A DNA stretch of 47,423 bases from Chitinophagales bacterium (lineage in GTDB: Bacteria > Bacteroidota > Bacteroidia > Chitinophagales > Chitinophagaceae): positions 1 through 47,423 of the forward strand of contig JAATGJ010000163.1 in the NCBI GenBank assembly GCA_015654695.1, written 5' to 3'. The notes beneath the pieces are model-generated. The model did not search any database. It was given only the letters and a program-made list of their open reading frames with translations, and was not told the origin of the DNA. Shown in pieces: positions 7,150-16,499 of the stretch. Position 1 is the first letter of the stretch; each line of letters starts with the position of its first letter. The position numbers and the translations under genes are program-made.

Positions 7150-7788
7150 GTGACCAATTTTATTCCCATATTTCCCCTTGGCATTGTCGTATATCCCGGC
7201 GAGGATCTGAACCTGCATATATTCGAGCCAAGGTATAAACAACTGATCAAAGAATGCCATGAACAAAAAAAGGCATTTGGTATTCCCACGGTATTAGACG
7301 ACAAGATGCAGGATTTCGGATCATTAGTTACTATAACGGAAATATCCAAAGTAGATGATAAAGGTGAAATGGATATCAAAACAAAAGGCGGGAAAGTATT
7401 CCGGATACTGGAAGTGATAAAAAGCGTACCCGATAAATTATACAGCGGGGCTATTGTCAATTACCCGGATACTTATGAAAAGGGAAATCTGGAGCTGATG
7501 CGTAAAGTAATGAATGGCATCCGCGATCTGCATAAGTTATTAAAAGTAAACAAAGAGTTTAAAAAAGCGGATGAGGACATCAGGTGTTTTGAAGTAGCCC
7601 ATCATATAGGATTATCGCTGGAAGAAGAATATGAATTACTTGGCCTCTTTGATGAACGCCAGCGGCAGGAATACCTCAAAAGACATCTGACCAAAGTGAT
7701 ACCGATGGTAGCCGGTATGGAACAACTGAAAGAAAAAATAAAACTGAACGGGCATTTTAAAAATCTTCCCGGGTTTGACGCAACTTAA
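7150..7788 (+). CDS. LON substrate-binding-domain protein
   Basis: A 212-residue protein consisting of a stand-alone LON N-terminal domain (FPLGIVVYPGEDLNLHIFEP near the start, then GSLVTITEI and GEMDIKTKG), without ATPase or protease parts. Such proteins are common in Bacteroidota; the role is unknown but probably peptide or protein binding. The start is GTG at 7150, the first in-frame start before the conserved motif. An AT-rich TATAATTTG at about 7122-7130 could be its -7 box. It is followed directly by the pantothenate kinase gene. Confidence 0.85.
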   Translation: MTNFIPIFPLGIVVYPGEDLNLHIFEPRYKQLIKECHEQKKAFGIPTVLDDKMQDFGSLVTITEISKVDDKGEMDIKTKGGKVFRILEVIKSVPDKLYSGAIVNYPDTYEKGNLELMRKVMNGIRDLHKLLKVNKEFKKADEDIRCFEVAHHIGLSLEEEYELLGLFDERQRQEYLKRHLTKVIPMVAGMEQLKEKIKLNGHFKNLPGFDAT

Positions 7789-7819
7789 CCAAACAATCAC
7801 CCCGCAAGATATACAACGC

Positions 7820-8548
7820 ATGCACACCACCCTCTGTTTCGATTTTGGCAATACAAGAAAAAAAGTTGCTGTCTTTAACAAAGACGCAATTCACCGGGTT
7901 GCTGTTTTACAGGATGATTCAGTGGAGACTGTTCAATCGCTGATAGACGAATACCAGCCGCGAAAATCCATTTTATCTTCTGTCATTGAACATAACGTTG
8001 CCATTGAAGAACTCCTGGCGGGCAAAACAAAATTTCATAAACTGAACCACTTAACTAAACTAGCTTTTACTACTCCTGTTGGAAAACCGGAAGCGATCGG
8101 TGCGGATCGCCTGGCACTTTGCGCAGCCGCTGTTCATTATTATCCAAAGAAACACAACCTCGTTATTGGTATGGGTTCATGTGTCACTTATAACTTCATT
8201 AATAAGTATCATGAGTTTTTAGGCGGCGCTATTTCTCCGGGCATGGAGATGCGGCTGAAAGCCATGCATCATTTTACAGCCAAACTTCCTTTGGTAAAAG
8301 CAGACAGTAACGTGCCGTTGATAGGCTATGATACCACTACTAATTTGCTCACCGGCGCAGTGCTTGGATTGGCCAAAGAGATTGATGGTTTTGTTGATGC
8401 ATACAAGGAAAAGTTCGGGAACTTTAACGTGCTTTTAACCGGGGGTGATTTAGTGCATTTGGCTTCACACCTTAAAAACAAGATATTTGCAGACCCTGAT
8501 TTAATTTTTAAAGGTCTTTATGGTATTAGTGAAGTTAATAACCCCTAA
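7820..8548 (+). CDS. coaX: type III pantothenate kinase
   Basis: A 242-residue ASKHA-fold kinase that phosphorylates pantothenate, the first step of CoA synthesis. The ATG at 7820 places the phosphate-binding motif DFGNTRKK at residues 8-15; a longer frame from TTG 7775 overlaps the previous gene and adds no conserved residues. GADRLALCAA and GGAISPGMEMR are typical CoaX elements. The second phosphate motif, usually DAGT, reads GMGS in VIGMGSCVTYNF, so the usual Asp is absent. The enzyme may still be active. The gene lies in a cluster leading to LptC. Confidence 0.9.
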   Translation: MHTTLCFDFGNTRKKVAVFNKDAIHRVAVLQDDSVETVQSLIDEYQPRKSILSSVIEHNVAIEELLAGKTKFHKLNHLTKLAFTTPVGKPEAIGADRLALCAAAVHYYPKKHNLVIGMGSCVTYNFINKYHEFLGGAISPGMEMRLKAMHHFTAKLPLVKADSNVPLIGYDTTTNLLTGAVLGLAKEIDGFVDAYKEKFGNFNVLLTGGDLVHLASHLKNKIFADPDLIFKGLYGISEVNNP

Positions 8549-8588
8549 GAAAATCAACGACTTATGCCACTTTTTTGCCCGCCGGCGG

Positions 8589-9956
8589 ATGATTCGTTTA
8601 TCACTTAGCGTTATACTAATTGCTTTCTTTTTTCCTGCATTTTCACAGGACAACTCTCCCTATACCCGTTATGGGCTGGGTGATATTGTTCCTTCCACCA
8701 ATATAAATGGCCGTGGTATGGGAGGCATATCAGCAGGCTACAACGATTTTCTTTCTATCAATTTTAATAACCCCGCTTCCTATGGTTCTTTCCAGGCGGT
8801 AAGGGAATTAAAATCGAAGAAACTGCTTTATGGAAGAGCTATTCTTGATCTTGGTCTGAACATTGAAAACCGTACGCTGATTGATCCCCGTATTACAGGA
8901 AAGTTTACATCAAGCAATGCATTGTTCTCTCACCTGCAGGTGGGAGTTCCCCTTAAAGCTAACTGGGGTCTGAGCTTTGGTTTGCGCCCCATGTCAAGGA
9001 TCAGTTACAGGCTTATTAAAAGAGAAAGACTATTTGATAGCAACTCCGGTTTGCCGATAGACAGTTCCATTACTACGAATGAAGGCGATGGAGGAACTTT
9101 CCTTGCATCAGCAGGGATTGGGCACAGGATAACGATCAATGAAAAGCAGAGTATCAGCTTTGGCGTTAATGGCGGGTATATGTTTGGTAAAAAAGATTAC
9201 AGTGCACGAAGAGCCCTTGTCAATGATACGGTAGAATATACCAGTGGCAATTTTCAGACTAAAACCACCTACGGCAATCTTTATTTCAACGGGGGATTGC
9301 AGTACCAGGCGCAACTGGATTCAAGTGTCTTTATAACGTTTGGGGCTTATGGCAATATAAAACAAACACTGAATGGATCACAGGACATCATCAGGGAAAC
9401 ATTTTTTTATGATGCTAATGGTGGTAATGTGCGTATAGACAGCGTGTCAGAAAGCAAGGGTGTAAAAGGAAAGATTGAATACCCTTCTTCTTTTACAGCA
9501 GGGTTTACCATACAAAGGATACCGGATAATAAAAAAGGCGGCTGGTTGATTGGTGTTGACTTTAGCCAGTCAAACTGGAAAGATTACCGGTTTTATGGCC
9601 AGTCGGATTCAGTGCAAAACAAATGGGAACTTCGTGTGGGCGGGGAATTAAGGCCTTCTTTAAGTTCGGCAAGAAAAAGTTATTTTGGCAATGTAGCGTA
9701 TCGTGCCGGATTTTTCTTTGGACCTGATTATGTAAAAGTAAAAGAAAAGCTACCGGTATTGGGTGTCACGTTTGGACTGGGATTACCTATCCGGAATTAC
9801 AACCGGCTGAGCCCGGGGCAGGCTACGATGGTGAACCTGGCTTTTGAGTATATTAAAAGAGGAAATAATAATAATTTGCTGAAAGAAAATATGTTTCGGA
9901 TATCAGCAGGGTTCTCTCTCAGCGATTTCTGGTTTGTCAGAAAAAAATATGAATAA
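8589..9956 (+). CDS. outer-membrane beta-barrel protein
   Basis: A 455-residue exported protein. The ATG at 8589 gives a clean signal peptide (MIRLSLSVILIAFFFPAFSQ); the frame is open back to 8520 but that would overlap CoaX. The rest is made of alternating amphipathic strands ending in aromatic residues, with a final strand FRISAGFSLSDFWFVRKKY, typical of an outer-membrane barrel related to FadL/PorV-like proteins. NSPYTRYGLGD at the mature N-terminus is a recurrent start in Bacteroidota barrel proteins beside lptC. Its 3' end overlaps lptC by 8 bp. The substrate is unknown. Confidence 0.8.
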   Translation: MIRLSLSVILIAFFFPAFSQDNSPYTRYGLGDIVPSTNINGRGMGGISAGYNDFLSINFNNPASYGSFQAVRELKSKKLLYGRAILDLGLNIENRTLIDPRITGKFTSSNALFSHLQVGVPLKANWGLSFGLRPMSRISYRLIKRERLFDSNSGLPIDSSITTNEGDGGTFLASAGIGHRITINEKQSISFGVNGGYMFGKKDYSARRALVNDTVEYTSGNFQTKTTYGNLYFNGGLQYQAQLDSSVFITFGAYGNIKQTLNGSQDIIRETFFYDANGGNVRIDSVSESKGVKGKIEYPSSFTAGFTIQRIPDNKKGGWLIGVDFSQSNWKDYRFYGQSDSVQNKWELRVGGELRPSLSSARKSYFGNVAYRAGFFFGPDYVKVKEKLPVLGVTFGLGLPIRNYNRLSPGQATMVNLAFEYIKRGNNNNLLKENMFRISAGFSLSDFWFVRKKYE

Positions 9957-10527
9957 AGTGCTGACCATCATTAAAAAATATTTTTACACGGCAGCCCTGA
10001 TCATGGGCTGCTGTTTTTTTTATGCTTGTGAAAACGATGAAAGGCAAATACATGAGTTAACAGATAAGGTGATAGAAGTAGAAGAAGCGAAAAACATCAA
10101 CACCTTATTCAGCCAGGAAGGAAAGATGAAAGCAAAACTTACGGCCCCGCTGATGCTGCGGGTGTTAACGGATACCTTGTATGTCGAATTTCCCAACAGC
10201 CTGCATGTGGACTTTTATAATGACAGCACACAAATAGAAAGCTGGCTCGACAGTAAGTATGGAAAGTATTTTGAAAGCCTGGATAAAGTATATCTCCGTG
10301 ACAGCGTAATTGTGATCAATATAAAAGGCGATACGCTAAGGGCGCCCGATCTCTGGTGGGACCAGAAGGCTAAGATTTTTTATACCGATAAACTGGCCGA
10401 ATATCATACTAAAGACAAGCACATATTTGGCGGTAAAGGGCTGGAAGCTACGCAGGATATGTCAACTGTTACCTTCAAACAACCTACGGGTGAAGTGGGT
10501 GTTCCAAAAAGCGGTGTGCTGGAATAA
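9949..10527 (+). CDS. lptC: LPS export periplasmic protein LptC
   Basis: A 192-residue LptC-like protein: one N-terminal membrane or lipoprotein segment (GCCFFYACENDE) followed by an LptC/OstA beta-jellyroll (about residues 45-180) with repeated short strands such as LYVEFPNSLHVDFYND and DTLRAPDLWWDQ. It bridges the LptBFG transporter to LptA in LPS export. The ATG at 9949 overlaps the barrel gene stop, implying translational coupling. With the upstream ligase and glycosyltransferase it makes an envelope-oriented block. Confidence 0.88.
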   Translation: MNKVLTIIKKYFYTAALIMGCCFFYACENDERQIHELTDKVIEVEEAKNINTLFSQEGKMKAKLTAPLMLRVLTDTLYVEFPNSLHVDFYNDSTQIESWLDSKYGKYFESLDKVYLRDSVIVINIKGDTLRAPDLWWDQKAKIFYTDKLAEYHTKDKHIFGGKGLEATQDMSTVTFKQPTGEVGVPKSGVLE

Positions 10528-10979
10528 ACTCTTTCCATCCTCTTCCTGCGTAATAATTGATAAGCAATAGCAGTTTTTTAAAAAACAAACCCGCACCGTT
10601 TTAAACGGGACGGGTATGAATTACTTTGAGGGCAGAACCGCTTGTGTTTTTCAGTTGTTTGGTTTTCTTCTCAAGGTGTTGTTTTCAAAGGGGTATTAGG
10701 ATTTAAACGGGACCTCGTAATTAAAATAAAGCCGGCTGACAATAAGGACTTTTTTGTTTTTATTTAATTTAAAAAATCGGGACGGTTTGGTTTTTTTGGT
10801 ATTGGATTTTAACCTGTCAACCGGCTTACGAACCAAAAATAGTCTTCAGCTTTCTTCAATGCCAGAGCATATTTCACCTTTTTGCTACTCACTGAAAATA
10901 CGCTTCTACCCGTAGAACTACGCCATAAAAATGGTTACTACCCGGCGTTTCCCTACCTTCATTTTATAAATACAATTGT
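10528..10979. other. 452-bp gene-free region with secondary-structure potential
   Basis: No plausible reading frame was found. It contains the palindrome CCGTTTTAAACGG at 10596-10608, a long-range inverted repeat AAGCCGGCTGAC (10729-10740) / GTCAACCGGCTT (10816-10827), 11 of 12 pairing, and three copies of an (A)CGGGAC motif (near 10606, 10708 and 10778). It may hold a non-coding RNA or leader of the SDR gene, or the remains of a lost gene. Confidence 0.4.
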
Positions 10980-11801
10980 ATGTCATTGAAAAACAAAACG
11001 GTTTTCATTACAGGCGCCAGCCGCGGTATTGGCAAAGCCATTGCATTGCGATTAGCGGGAGAAGGGGCTAATATTGTGATAGCCGCCAAATCAGTAGAGG
11101 AAAATGCAAAACTAGGCGGCACTATTTTTTCCGCTGCGGAAGAAGTGGAGAAAGCCGGTGGGCAGGCATTGGCGGTGCAATGTGATATACGCTTTGAAGA
11201 CCAGGTGCAAAATGCCATTGACAAAACGATAGAGAAATTCGGGGGTATAGATATACTGGTCAACAATGCGTCCGCTATTGCCTTAACGCCGACAGAAAAA
11301 ACAACACCCAAGCAGTTTGACCTGATGCATGATATCAATGTGCGGGGAACTTTTTTTGTCACGAAAGCATGTATCCCTCATTTGAAAAAATCTTCCAATG
11401 CGCATATCCTTACTTTATCTCCCCCGGTAAATATGAACCCTAAATGGTTTGGCGGACATGTGGCTTATACACTCGCCAAATACAATATGAGCATGATGGC
11501 GATGGGATGGGCGGCCGAGTTTAAAAAAGATAATATAGCTTCCAACGCTTTGTGGCCGAAGACAACGATAGATACGGCCGCAGTAAGAAACCTGTTAGGT
11601 GGTGAAGTGCTGGCTAATATGAGCCGTACACCTGCAATACTCGCTGATGCCGCATTATATATATTCTCCAAACCTTCTGCGGAATGTACCGGTAACTGGT
11701 TTATTGATGAAGAAGTGCTGGCGGCTGAGGGTATTACCGACCTGGGAAAGTATTCAGTGGTGCCGGGAGGTAAATTGTACAGGGATCTTTTTGTGGATTG
11801 A
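10980..11801 (+). CDS. SDR-family oxidoreductase (HSDL2-like)
   Basis: A 273-residue short-chain dehydrogenase with the NAD(P)-binding motif TGASRGIG at residues 11-18, NNAS at 95-98 and the catalytic Y163xxxK167 (AYTLAKYN). The substrate region LSPPVNMNPKWF and NALWPKT are hallmarks of the HSDL2-like group, usually linked to acyl or lipid metabolism. HSDL2 proteins in animals add a sterol carrier domain, absent here. It is a single gene with no operon partner. Confidence 0.88.
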   Translation: MSLKNKTVFITGASRGIGKAIALRLAGEGANIVIAAKSVEENAKLGGTIFSAAEEVEKAGGQALAVQCDIRFEDQVQNAIDKTIEKFGGIDILVNNASAIALTPTEKTTPKQFDLMHDINVRGTFFVTKACIPHLKKSSNAHILTLSPPVNMNPKWFGGHVAYTLAKYNMSMMAMGWAAEFKKDNIASNALWPKTTIDTAAVRNLLGGEVLANMSRTPAILADAALYIFSKPSAECTGNWFIDEEVLAAEGITDLGKYSVVPGGKLYRDLFVD

Positions 11802-11856
11802 ATCATTTCCGGTAAAGACACTAGGGCACTAAGAAAATCTCATTTAAAATAGTCAA

Positions 11857-11864
11857 TACTTTTG
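11857..11864 (+). promoter_or_regulatory. -7 box of the FkbM gene
   Basis: TACTTTTG is a perfect TAnnTTTG box 25 bp before the ATG at 11889. No clear -33 box was recognised. Confidence 0.45.
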
Positions 11865-11888
11865 CCCACCTAATCTAAGAGAGCAAAA

Positions 11889-12665
11889 ATGGAATTGAAA
11901 GAAAACTTAATTTTTGATATAGGACTGCATAAAGGAGAAGATACGGCGCATTACTTAAAGAAAGGATATAATGTTATAGCGGTAGAGGCAAACCCTGTTT
12001 TGGCAAATTATTGTAAGGAAAAATTTAAAGATGCGATACAATCAAACCGCTTAACTGTCCTGAATGTAGGGATAGCCAATGAAACCGGAGTTTTACCTTT
12101 TTATGTAAACCTGCATACAAGTGAATGGAGTTCGTTTGATAAAGTAATTGGCACCCGGAACAATACACCATTTGAAATAATTGACGTTCCCTGTATCCGG
12201 ACAAAAAGTCTTTTCGAAGAATATGGGATACCTTATTATATAAAAGTGGATATAGAGGGAAATGACTTTCTTACGTTGAATGATATTCCTGAGTTGGGTA
12301 AAATACCCATGTATGTTTCTTGTGAAGCTACCAGTATTGAATTGCTGGATACACTGCACCAAAAGGGGTATAAAAGGTTTAAGCTGATCAACCAGGCGAA
12401 TAACTTTAATCCCTTACATCTAAGAAGAGAGAAAAAAAGGCATTACGTGACGTACCGGAGAATAAAACATGCCATACAGCATAAGATGCGAAATCTGATT
12501 AAACCAAAATATGCAGGCGGCTCCTCCGGGCCATTTGGAGAAACCACCAAAGGAGACTGGAAAACGTATGAAGAAACCAGGCAATTATATTTGGACTTTC
12601 ACCAGGGCGATTTGAAAACACCGGTAAACTATATTAGCTGGTGTGATTTTCATGCAGCGCTTTAA
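11889..12665 (+). CDS. FkbM-family methyltransferase
   Basis: A 258-residue SAM-dependent methyltransferase. The SAM motif FDIGLHKGEDT begins at residue 9, then VIAVEANP (acidic loop) and YIKVDIEGND, the pattern of the FkbM family. Such enzymes often O-methylate sugars of exopolysaccharide or LPS. The Lys/Arg-rich C-terminal part (residues 175-220) is unusual and may bind membrane or substrate. Substrate unknown. Confidence 0.85.
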   Translation: MELKENLIFDIGLHKGEDTAHYLKKGYNVIAVEANPVLANYCKEKFKDAIQSNRLTVLNVGIANETGVLPFYVNLHTSEWSSFDKVIGTRNNTPFEIIDVPCIRTKSLFEEYGIPYYIKVDIEGNDFLTLNDIPELGKIPMYVSCEATSIELLDTLHQKGYKRFKLINQANNFNPLHLRREKKRHYVTYRRIKHAIQHKMRNLIKPKYAGGSSGPFGETTKGDWKTYEETRQLYLDFHQGDLKTPVNYISWCDFHAAL

Positions 12666-12673
12666 TAGCTGCA

Positions 12674-13024
12674 TTATTTTCTATTATTGCCAATAATCAA
12701 AGCACACATCGCAATTGCCACATCTTTTAATGCGCCGAAGGGATTTGTTTCAAATGATTTGATATGAATGGTAAAAACAAAGATCAGCAGCATGGCGGCC
12801 AGTAAATAACAGGCTAGTGTCTTTTTAATATCGGTAAGGATACCTATAGCCGCTAATAGGAAGCAGGCCCCTGAAATATATATCCATAAACTTCCCGGGC
12901 CGGGAATGAAAGAAGGAACCATTTTCCCCATAGAATCAGCATGGGCAAAATGCCAGTACCCGAAATAAGCAATGATCAGTGCAAAAATTACTTCTGCCAG
13001 TTTTGATGGAATGAACGCTTTCAT
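12674..13024 (-). CDS. DoxX-like membrane protein
   Basis: A 116-residue protein with four predicted TM helices. The first helix with YFGYWHFAHAD and the following IPGPGSLWIYISG match the DoxX/DoxD-like fold. The role is unknown; relatives are often linked to thiosulfate:quinone or general redox functions. It converges on the FkbM gene, 8 bp away. Confidence 0.75.
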   Translation of the reverse strand: MKAFIPSKLAEVIFALIIAYFGYWHFAHADSMGKMVPSFIPGPGSLWIYISGACFLLAAIGILTDIKKTLACYLLAAMLLIFVFTIHIKSFETNPFGALKDVAIAMCALIIGNNRK

Positions 13025-13080
13025 GTAGTTGGTTTTGTAAGGGAAAGCTATATTAATTTCTTATACATGCAAAAAAGTAC

Positions 13081-14625
13081 TTATGATTTTTGCTGATCTT
13101 CTTCATGGCCCCACTTCTCCGGCCTCATCTGCGGGAACAATAATACATCCTGGATAGAAGATTGGTTGGTAAGCAGCATACACAACCTGTCAATACCAAT
13201 ACCAATACCCGATGTAGGCGGCATGCCATATTCCAAAGCCCGCAGGAAATCATAATCAATAAACATAGCTTCAACATCACCACGCTCCATCAGCTTCGCC
13301 TGTTCTTCAAAACGTTCCCGCTGATCAACAGGATCATTCAGTTCAGTATAGGCGTTAGCGATCTCTTTTCCATTGACCATTAACTCAAATCTTTCCACCA
13401 ATCCCTGTTTGTCGCGGTGTTTTTTGGTCAATGGACTCATCTCCACCGGGTAGTCAATGATGAAGGTAGGTTGTATATAATGCTGTTCGCATTTGGCGCC
13501 GAATATTTCATCTATCAGTTTGCCTTTTCCCATTTTATCATCCGCCTGTATATGCAATTGCTTGCATACTGAACGAAGCTGGCCTTCGTTCATACGGCTG
13601 ATGTCGAAACCGGTATGTTCTTTTATCGCATCAAAAATACTGATGCGTTTAAAGGGAGCTTTGAAAGAAATAGTTTTATCACCAACAGGCAAATCCGTTG
13701 AGCCGGTGACATCCATCGCCGCTTTTTCCAATAACTGTTCCGTTGTTTCCATCATCCACAGGTAGTCTTTGTAGGCAACGTAAAATTCAAGGATGGTGAA
13801 TTCAGGATTATGCGTTCTGTCCATGCCTTCATTGCGGAAGTTGCGGCTGAATTCATATACCCAGTCGAATCCGCCAACGATCAGTCTTTTCAAATACAAT
13901 TCGTTGGCGATACGTAAATAGAATGGAACATCCAGCGCATTGTGATGCGTAACAAATGGCCTTGCCGCCGCACCACCCGGAATACTCTGCAATACAGGCG
14001 TGTCCACTTCCAGTGCGTTTCGTTCATTCAAAAACTCACGGACGGAATTGATCAGTTTTGTTCTTTTGATAAATGTTTCTTTTACTGAAGGATTGATCAC
14101 CAGGTCAACATAGCGCTGGCGGTATTTAAACTCGGGATCGGTCACTGCGTCATAGATCTCACCATCAGCTTCCCGGACAACCGGTAATGGCTTTAATGAT
14201 TTGGCAAGGAGTGTTAGTTCCTTTACATGAATAGATGTTTCGCCGGTTTTAGTGATAAAGGCATACCCTTTTATACCAATAATATCTCCGAGATCAATTA
14301 ATTTTTTCCAGACGATATCATACAGGCTTTTGTCTTCCCCCGGGCAAATGTCATCCCGCCGGATATACAGTTGTATTTTACCCTGCCCGTCCTGTATCAC
14401 GGCGAAATTGGCCTTACCCATATCCCGGATACTCATGATGCGCCCGGCGGCACATACATCTGAAAAAAGCTCTTTTGTTTCTTCTGTATAATTCCCTTTT
14501 ATATTGACGGATGTATTATTGACCGGAAATAACTGGGCGGGGTAGGGCTCGATTCCCATAATGATCAGCTCAGCCAGCTTTTCCCTGCGTAGTTGTTCCT
14601 GTTCAGATAAATGTTGTGTACTCAT
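13081..14625 (-). CDS. lysS: lysyl-tRNA synthetase, class II
   Basis: A 514-residue class II aminoacyl-tRNA synthetase charging tRNA-Lys. An N-terminal OB-fold anticodon-binding domain (about residues 55-150, with [18 protein letters not shown]) is followed by motif 2, [15 protein letters not shown], and motif 3, [12 protein letters not shown], near the C-terminus. Length is normal for LysS. The start is the ATG at 14625. It appears monocistronic. Confidence 0.97.
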   Translation of the reverse strand: MSTQHLSEQEQLRREKLAELIIMGIEPYPAQLFPVNNTSVNIKGNYTEETKELFSDVCAAGRIMSIRDMGKANFAVIQDGQGKIQLYIRRDDICPGEDKSLYDIVWKKLIDLGDIIGIKGYAFITKTGETSIHVKELTLLAKSLKPLPVVREADGEIYDAVTDPEFKYRQRYVDLVINPSVKETFIKRTKLINSVREFLNERNALEVDTPVLQSIPGGAAARPFVTHHNALDVPFYLRIANELYLKRLIVGGFDWVYEFSRNFRNEGMDRTHNPEFTILEFYVAYKDYLWMMETTEQLLEKAAMDVTGSTDLPVGDKTISFKAPFKRISIFDAIKEHTGFDISRMNEGQLRSVCKQLHIQADDKMGKGKLIDEIFGAKCEQHYIQPTFIIDYPVEMSPLTKKHRDKQGLVERFELMVNGKEIANAYTELNDPVDQRERFEEQAKLMERGDVEAMFIDYDFLRALEYGMPPTSGIGIGIDRLCMLLTNQSSIQDVLLFPQMRPEKWGHEEDQQKS

Positions 14626-14847
14626 TAATTGCTCATTTCAAAATTGGCAGCAAAGGTACTTGTTGCAGGGGGAAGAGCAAAGAGACCATCAAAACAGGCT
14701 GTATTTTAATAAATGGACGGATCAAACCGTAAAATTTCCCGTAGTAACGCAACTAAAAACTTAAACTATCGTCAAACTTCAGTACTGAAATTGGATTATT
14801 CCATTTTGGCAGCTAATTTGGCCTTCTATATAAAATTATAATCTAAG

Positions 14848-15561
14848 ATGAAAACCTATTTTACCGCTTTATGTACCCTTTTGCTGGTTTCAGCCACATC
14901 CTTTTCCCAGATAAAATTGCCCAAACTGCTCTCTAAAAATTCAACTTCAGGCATTACAGAAAATGAAGCAGGCCAGGGTATTAAAGAAGCTTTATCGCAG
15001 GGAGTTACTAACGCCGTGCTGAACCTTAATAAGACCGATGGATTTTTTGGCAGCGAAATTTATAAAATGTTGTTGCCACCCGATGCAAAAAAGGTAGAAA
15101 TAACGCTGCGCAAAATAGGAATGGGCGACCAGGTAGACAAAGCGATATTATCCATTAACCGGGGAGCCGAAGATGCGGTGGCTTTTGCGAAACCCATTTT
15201 TGTTGACGCTATCAAAGAAATGACACTGACCGATGCGCTGAATATTGTAAGAGGAAATAAAGATGCCGCTACCCAGTATTTCAAACAAAAGACCACCGAA
15301 AAATTAACAGCCGCATTTACACCCTCAGTAAAATCTTCCTTGGAGAAAGTGGATGCTACCAAACACTATACGGATATTATAACTGCGTATAATAAACTCC
15401 CGACAACATTTAATAAAATAAATCCCGACCTGACATCTTTTGTGGTGGGCAAAGCAGTAGATGCTTTATTTGACCAGGTGGCAAAAGAAGAAGCCAATAT
15501 CCGGGCAAACCCTGCCGCCAGGGCTACTGATATATTGAAGAAAGTGTTTGGAGGTAAATAG
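14848..15561 (+). CDS. DUF4197 secreted protein
   Basis: A 237-residue protein with a signal peptide (cleaved after TSFSQ or nearby) and a single helical DUF4197 domain (GITENEAGQGIKEAL, FFGSEIYKMLLP, DILKKVFGGK at the C-terminus). The function of the family is unknown; members are periplasmic or outer-membrane proteins. A copy of its last 12 codons is found at 20882-20920. TAATTTG at 14814-14820 may be its -7 box. Confidence 0.88.
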   Translation: MKTYFTALCTLLLVSATSFSQIKLPKLLSKNSTSGITENEAGQGIKEALSQGVTNAVLNLNKTDGFFGSEIYKMLLPPDAKKVEITLRKIGMGDQVDKAILSINRGAEDAVAFAKPIFVDAIKEMTLTDALNIVRGNKDAATQYFKQKTTEKLTAAFTPSVKSSLEKVDATKHYTDIITAYNKLPTTFNKINPDLTSFVVGKAVDALFDQVAKEEANIRANPAARATDILKKVFGGK

Positions 15562-15587
15562 TAATCAGCTGGTCAATATTTTTTATG

Positions 15588-16499
15588 CTATAAATCCTGA
15601 TATAAATAGGCCAGATTATAGTTTCCCCTTTTAAATGTCAATAGCTTTTTTGAAAGTTTTCTTTTGTTTTTCTGGAATCCCAGGTAATTTTTTCCTTTTA
15701 CGTAAATGCTTCCATCCTGGTTAAGACTTACTGTAACAGGAGATTCAAATCTCCCATCTTTCCCGGAATAGCAATTCCATTCCCCCAGCCTTTCCCATAC
15801 AGGTGTATAGATCGGGTCTTTAAATTTTTTTCTGAGCGGTGATCCGCATAAAGCATAACCCGCATTCATGATGCCGGGGCCAGTCAATACAAAACTTTCG
15901 CAGGCATACACCGTGGCATTGCCGAACAGGCGGCTTACACCTATCATCAGCGAGTCGCCATTCATCCTTTGCTCCGGAAAATTTTCAATAGCAGGCAGCG
16001 TATAAGTAGCGCCGCCATAACAGGAACCAATACCTACTTTAGTATTTGTATCGCAATAAGCGGAAAATTTCTGCAAATGAACAGTTGAAGCGCTGTCACG
16101 AACGGTCTTGTAATTGAACTCTTCTTCACCAATTTCAAAAAGTGATCTTCTTCGTTGCCAGTGGCCATGACTGTCAAACCAGAGATTGCCAACCATTCCA
16201 TTTTTCTTTTTTAAAATATCGCTGATCTTTTTTGCTGCCTCTTCAGATGACCGGGCAACGATTACATACAATTCAGCTTTATGGAACAAACGCATCAGTT
16301 TAGCCTGCAACTGAAAACTAATGGGCGCAGTATCAAATTTGTTTGACCTGGTCGAAACAAAAAAGTTCAGACGGCAATGAGACTGCATAGAATTATTCAG
16401 ATTATTTTGTGCATACATGGTTCCTGTCACAGCAAAAAGAAACAACATCAAAAGATAGGTTGATATGGTTAGCATCTTTGTAATAATAACTGGTTTCAT
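15588..16499 (-). CDS. secreted protein with caspase-like His/Cys motifs
   Basis: A 303-residue protein, not assigned to a family. A signal peptide ends at about residue 30 (GTMYA-Q). The central region reads GNLWFDSHGH (His111-Gly112) and, about 50 residues on, KVGIGSCYGGATY (Cys160). A strand ending in HG and a later strand ending in [AS]C-x-GG is the layout of clan CD peptidases (caspases, gingipains, DUF4347). The tail (235-303) is basic and rich in short strands. Its start codon overlaps the stop of the upstream gene (ATGA), so the two are translationally coupled. Peptidase activity is a hypothesis. Confidence 0.6.
   Translation of the reverse strand: MKPVIITKMLTISTYLLMLFLFAVTGTMYAQNNLNNSMQSHCRLNFFVSTRSNKFDTAPISFQLQAKLMRLFHKAELYVIVARSSEEAAKKISDILKKKNGMVGNLWFDSHGHWQRRRSLFEIGEEEFNYKTVRDSASTVHLQKFSAYCDTNTKVGIGSCYGGATYTLPAIENFPEQRMNGDSLMIGVSRLFGNATVYACESFVLTGPGIMNAGYALCGSPLRKKFKDPIYTPVWERLGEWNCYSGKDGRFESPVTVSLNQDGSIYVKGKNYLGFQKNKRKLSKKLLTFKRGNYNLAYLYQDL

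Noticed and set aside
11801-11850. GACACTAGGGCACTAAG near the end of the SDR gene as a dispersed repeat
   Set aside because: Only one short unit is present; not enough to call a repeat.
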